A stretch of 7,926 nt of DNA from Myxococcales bacterium (lineage in GTDB: Bacteria > Myxococcota_A > Polyangia > Polyangiales > Houyiibacteriaceae): assembly GCA_030622585.1 (NCBI GenBank), contig JAUXFZ010000095.1, forward strand, positions 1-7,926, read 5' to 3'. Shown piece after piece: positions 6,490 to 7,926 of the stretch. Both the position numbers and the translations under genes were made by a program. Under the pieces are notes generated by a model. It did not search any database. It was given only the letters and a program-made list of their open reading frames with translations, and was not told the origin of the DNA. Position 1 is the stretch's first letter. Each line of letters opens with the position of its first letter.

Positions 6490-6500
6490 ACTTGTCAAGT
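6490..6500. repeat. Short palindrome ACTTG-T-CAAGT close to the cysH start
   Basis: A perfect 5-bp inverted repeat with 1-bp centre ends 14 bp before ATG 6515. Its CTTG/CAAG core resembles the arm ends of the repeat at 6370-6394. It may be an operator half-site pair near the ribosome site, or chance. Confidence 0.3.
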
Positions 6501-6514
6501 TACTCAGAGTCACC

Positions 6515-7267
6515 ATGGAAGCTGTCCGCGTCGCCTCAGTCGATACCGACCTCGATCAACAGAATCGAGCCCTCGGTGCCTCGACTCCTGAAGAGCTCAT
6601 CGAATGGGCCTCGCAGCGTTTCGGCGACAAGCTGATCGCATCCACCAGTTTCGGCGCGACGTCCGCCGTGATGCTGCACCTCGTGCATGAGATCGCGCCC
6701 CGTACACCGATCATCTGCATCGATACGGGTTACCTCTTCCCTGAAACCTACCAATTCGCAGAAGACTTGATCAAGCGCTTGGAGCTCGACGTTCGTTTCT
6801 ATGCGGCACGCATGTCTCCAGCTCGTCAAGAAGCGCTGCATGGCAAGCTGTGGGAGCAGGGAGAAGAGGGGGTGAACCGCTACCTCCAAATCAACAAGGT
6901 CGAGCCGATGCAACGAGCGATGCGTGATGTCGGCGCGGAGGGCTGGATGGCAGGGTTGCGCTCAGAGCAAACCGAGCATCGGGCGGGACTGCGCCGCATC
7001 GACCGGCAAGACGGCCGCGTCAAGATCCACCCGATCCTGCGCTGGACCGACGACGAGATGACCGCCTACATGGAGCGCTACGACCTCCCGTACCATCCGA
7101 TGGTTCAGCAGGGATACCGCTCGATTGGTGACCACCATTCTACTATTCCTACCACCGCCGACATGGATCCGCGGGACGGTCGCATCCTCGGCAAAACACG
7201 CGAGTGTGGGCTGCATCTTCCACTGACCGAAGAGCAAAACCAGAGCCTCAAGTCGAGCGGCTTGTAA
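6515..7267 (+). CDS. cysH: Phosphoadenylyl-sulfate (PAPS) reductase, thioredoxin-dependent
   Basis: CysH reduces 3'-phosphoadenylyl sulfate to sulfite and adenosine 3',5'-bisphosphate, using thioredoxin or glutaredoxin, in assimilatory sulfate reduction. Its 250 residues compare with 244 in E. coli. Visible motifs include the STSFGATSAV nucleotide loop (about 43-52), DTGYLFPETY (70-79), GKLWEQG (110-116), INKVEPM (126-132), AGLRSEQ (146-152), and GDHHST (205-210). The catalytic cysteine is C231 in RECGLH. The two Cys-Cys pairs that bind the 4Fe-4S cluster of APS reductases are absent, which points to PAPS rather than APS as substrate. A 16-residue tail follows the catalytic motif. The ATG at 6515 fits the family N-terminus; a TTG at 6473 would add 14 residues and is less likely. 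The ribosome site is weak (AGAG at 6506-6509). The 147 bp upstream hold three inverted repeats. Confidence 0.94.
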   Translation: MEAVRVASVDTDLDQQNRALGASTPEELIEWASQRFGDKLIASTSFGATSAVMLHLVHEIAPRTPIICIDTGYLFPETYQFAEDLIKRLELDVRFYAARMSPARQEALHGKLWEQGEEGVNRYLQINKVEPMQRAMRDVGAEGWMAGLRSEQTEHRAGLRRIDRQDGRVKIHPILRWTDDEMTAYMERYDLPYHPMVQQGYRSIGDHHSTIPTTADMDPRDGRILGKTRECGLHLPLTEEQNQSLKSSGL

Positions 7268-7305
7268 GAAGCTGGCCCATTGCGCCGCATTGCGTAACCT
7301 CAGCC

Positions 7306-7310
7306 GGAGG
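7306..7310 (+). promoter_or_regulatory. Ribosome binding site of the metallophosphoesterase
   Basis: GGAGG lies 9 nt before GTG 7320 and fixes this start. A CCTC at 7298-7301 could pair with GAGG at 7307-7310 and partly mask the site, but a 4-bp stem is weak. The same 52-bp gap has CATTGCG twice at 10-bp spacing (7278-7284, 7288-7294). Confidence 0.6.
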
Positions 7311-7319
7311 TAGCGAACG

Positions 7320-7926
7320 GTGACTTTGCTTCGAGTGGTGCTCAGCGATCTGCATCTCGGGACGGGGACCCGGCGCGGACAACTGAATCCACTCGAGGAT
7401 TTCATCCACGATGACCGACTCGTCGAGCTCCTCGCCTACTACGATCAGCTGGCCGGCGCGGATGGCAGCGTCGAACTGATTCTAAACGGCGACATCTTCG
7501 ATCTTCTGAAGGTGAAGATCGCTGGCGAATGGCCGACCGAGGTAACCGAGGACATCGCGATCGCCAAACTACAGCAGTGCCTGGAGGGACATCCAAAGTT
7601 CGTGCTCGCCGTCCGCGAGTTTCTTCAGAAGCCAACGAACCGTGTGACCTACCTTCCCGGGAACCACGACCTCGAGCTTTGGTTCTCCGGCGTGCAGGAG
7701 CTCTTTCTTCGATATGTGGCGCCAGGCGAAGCTGCGGAACGCGTGCACTTCGTGACCTCGTCCGACACGTACTATCTTCCGGAAGGCATCCAGATCCGAC
7801 ACGGTCATCAGTTCGAGCGCATTCACCGCGTCGACTACTCGCAGATAACGCGCACACGGCGGGACGGCACCGAAGTATTGGCGTTGCCGTGGGGAAGCTT
7901 GTGGATTCTCGAAGTGATGAACCCGC
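7320..7926 (+). CDS. Calcineurin-like metallophosphoesterase (3' truncated by window edge)
   Basis: The frame is open from GTG 7320 to the window end and gives 202 residues. It carries the metal-ligand motifs of the calcineurin-like phosphoesterase fold in order: SDLHLG (D10, H12), NGDIFD (G57, D58), LPGNHDLE (N115, H116), and RHGHQFER (H161, H163). These ligands would hold two metal ions that cleave phosphomono- or diesters. The HGHQFER ending and the D-L-H-L-G opening resemble the UDP-2,3-diacylglucosamine hydrolase-like (COG2908) group, but the substrate cannot be told. The start is supported by GGAGG (7306-7310) at 9-nt spacing and by motif I falling a few residues in, as usual for the family. 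It begins 52 bp after cysH on the same strand and may be co-transcribed. Confidence 0.88.
   Translation, partial: MTLLRVVLSDLHLGTGTRRGQLNPLEDFIHDDRLVELLAYYDQLAGADGSVELILNGDIFDLLKVKIAGEWPTEVTEDIAIAKLQQCLEGHPKFVLAVREFLQKPTNRVTYLPGNHDLELWFSGVQELFLRYVAPGEAAERVHFVTSSDTYYLPEGIQIRHGHQFERIHRVDYSQITRTRRDGTEVLALPWGSLWILEVMNP

Noticed and set aside
6473..6514. TTG-initiated 14-residue extension of cysH
   Set aside because: No ribosome site precedes TTG 6473. The added residues fall outside the family, and ATG 6515 fits better.
7402..7857. Minus-strand frame of 151 codons at the window end
   Set aside because: The + strand frame carries the full set of metallophosphoesterase motifs, so this is its shadow.
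1..7926. Search for CRISPR array, insertion sequences, phage or defence genes, tRNA
   Set aside because: I saw no repeated 25-40 bp units, no transposase or integrase motifs and no tRNA-like structure. The gene content is chromosomal core.

Overview
This is a GC-rich, densely coded stretch of a bacterial chromosome holding eight genes, two of them cut by the window edges. Glutathione reductase indicates a glutathione-using Gram-negative bacterium. A UPF0262 protein, a HEAT-repeat protein behind mfd, and several conserved-looking but unassigned genes suggest a proteobacterium or a myxobacterium-like (Myxococcota/former Deltaproteobacteria) lineage. That placement is inference from protein character only. 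I see no rRNA, tRNA, CRISPR array, insertion sequence, integrase, phage gene or toxin-antitoxin pair.

Left part (1-3125): the 3' part of mfd (transcription-repair coupling factor) runs in on the + strand. A small HEAT-repeat gene overlaps its end by 17 bp. A HAD-type phosphatase of the DUF2183/App1 kind faces them on the - strand. The convergent stop codons interlock (TTAG at 2004-2007), so there is no intergenic space.

Middle part (3124-6367): four + strand genes follow. They are a UPF0262 protein, two proteins I do not recognise, and glutathione-disulfide reductase. The UPF0262 start codon overlaps that of the HAD gene in a CATG (3123-3126), so any promoters there must lie inside the neighbouring coding sequence. 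The gaps between the four are 35, 82 and 52 bp. The 82-bp gap is AT-rich and may hold a promoter or weak terminator, so the four need not form one transcript.

Right part (6368-7926): a 147-bp, partly AT-rich region with three perfect inverted repeats separates gor from a thioredoxin-type PAPS reductase (cysH, assimilatory sulfate reduction). A calcineurin-like metallophosphoesterase begins 52 bp later and runs off the end. It has no downstream stop in the window, so a search for closed reading frames would miss it.

The most coherent functional theme is thiol and sulfur metabolism: gor maintains reduced glutathione and cysH supplies sulfite for cysteine. The rest is ordinary housekeeping plus unassigned conserved-looking genes. 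I do not see a clear novel system. The points most worth following are the palindrome-rich region before cysH, the shared start-codon arrangement at 3123-3126, and the two unassigned proteins upstream of gor.
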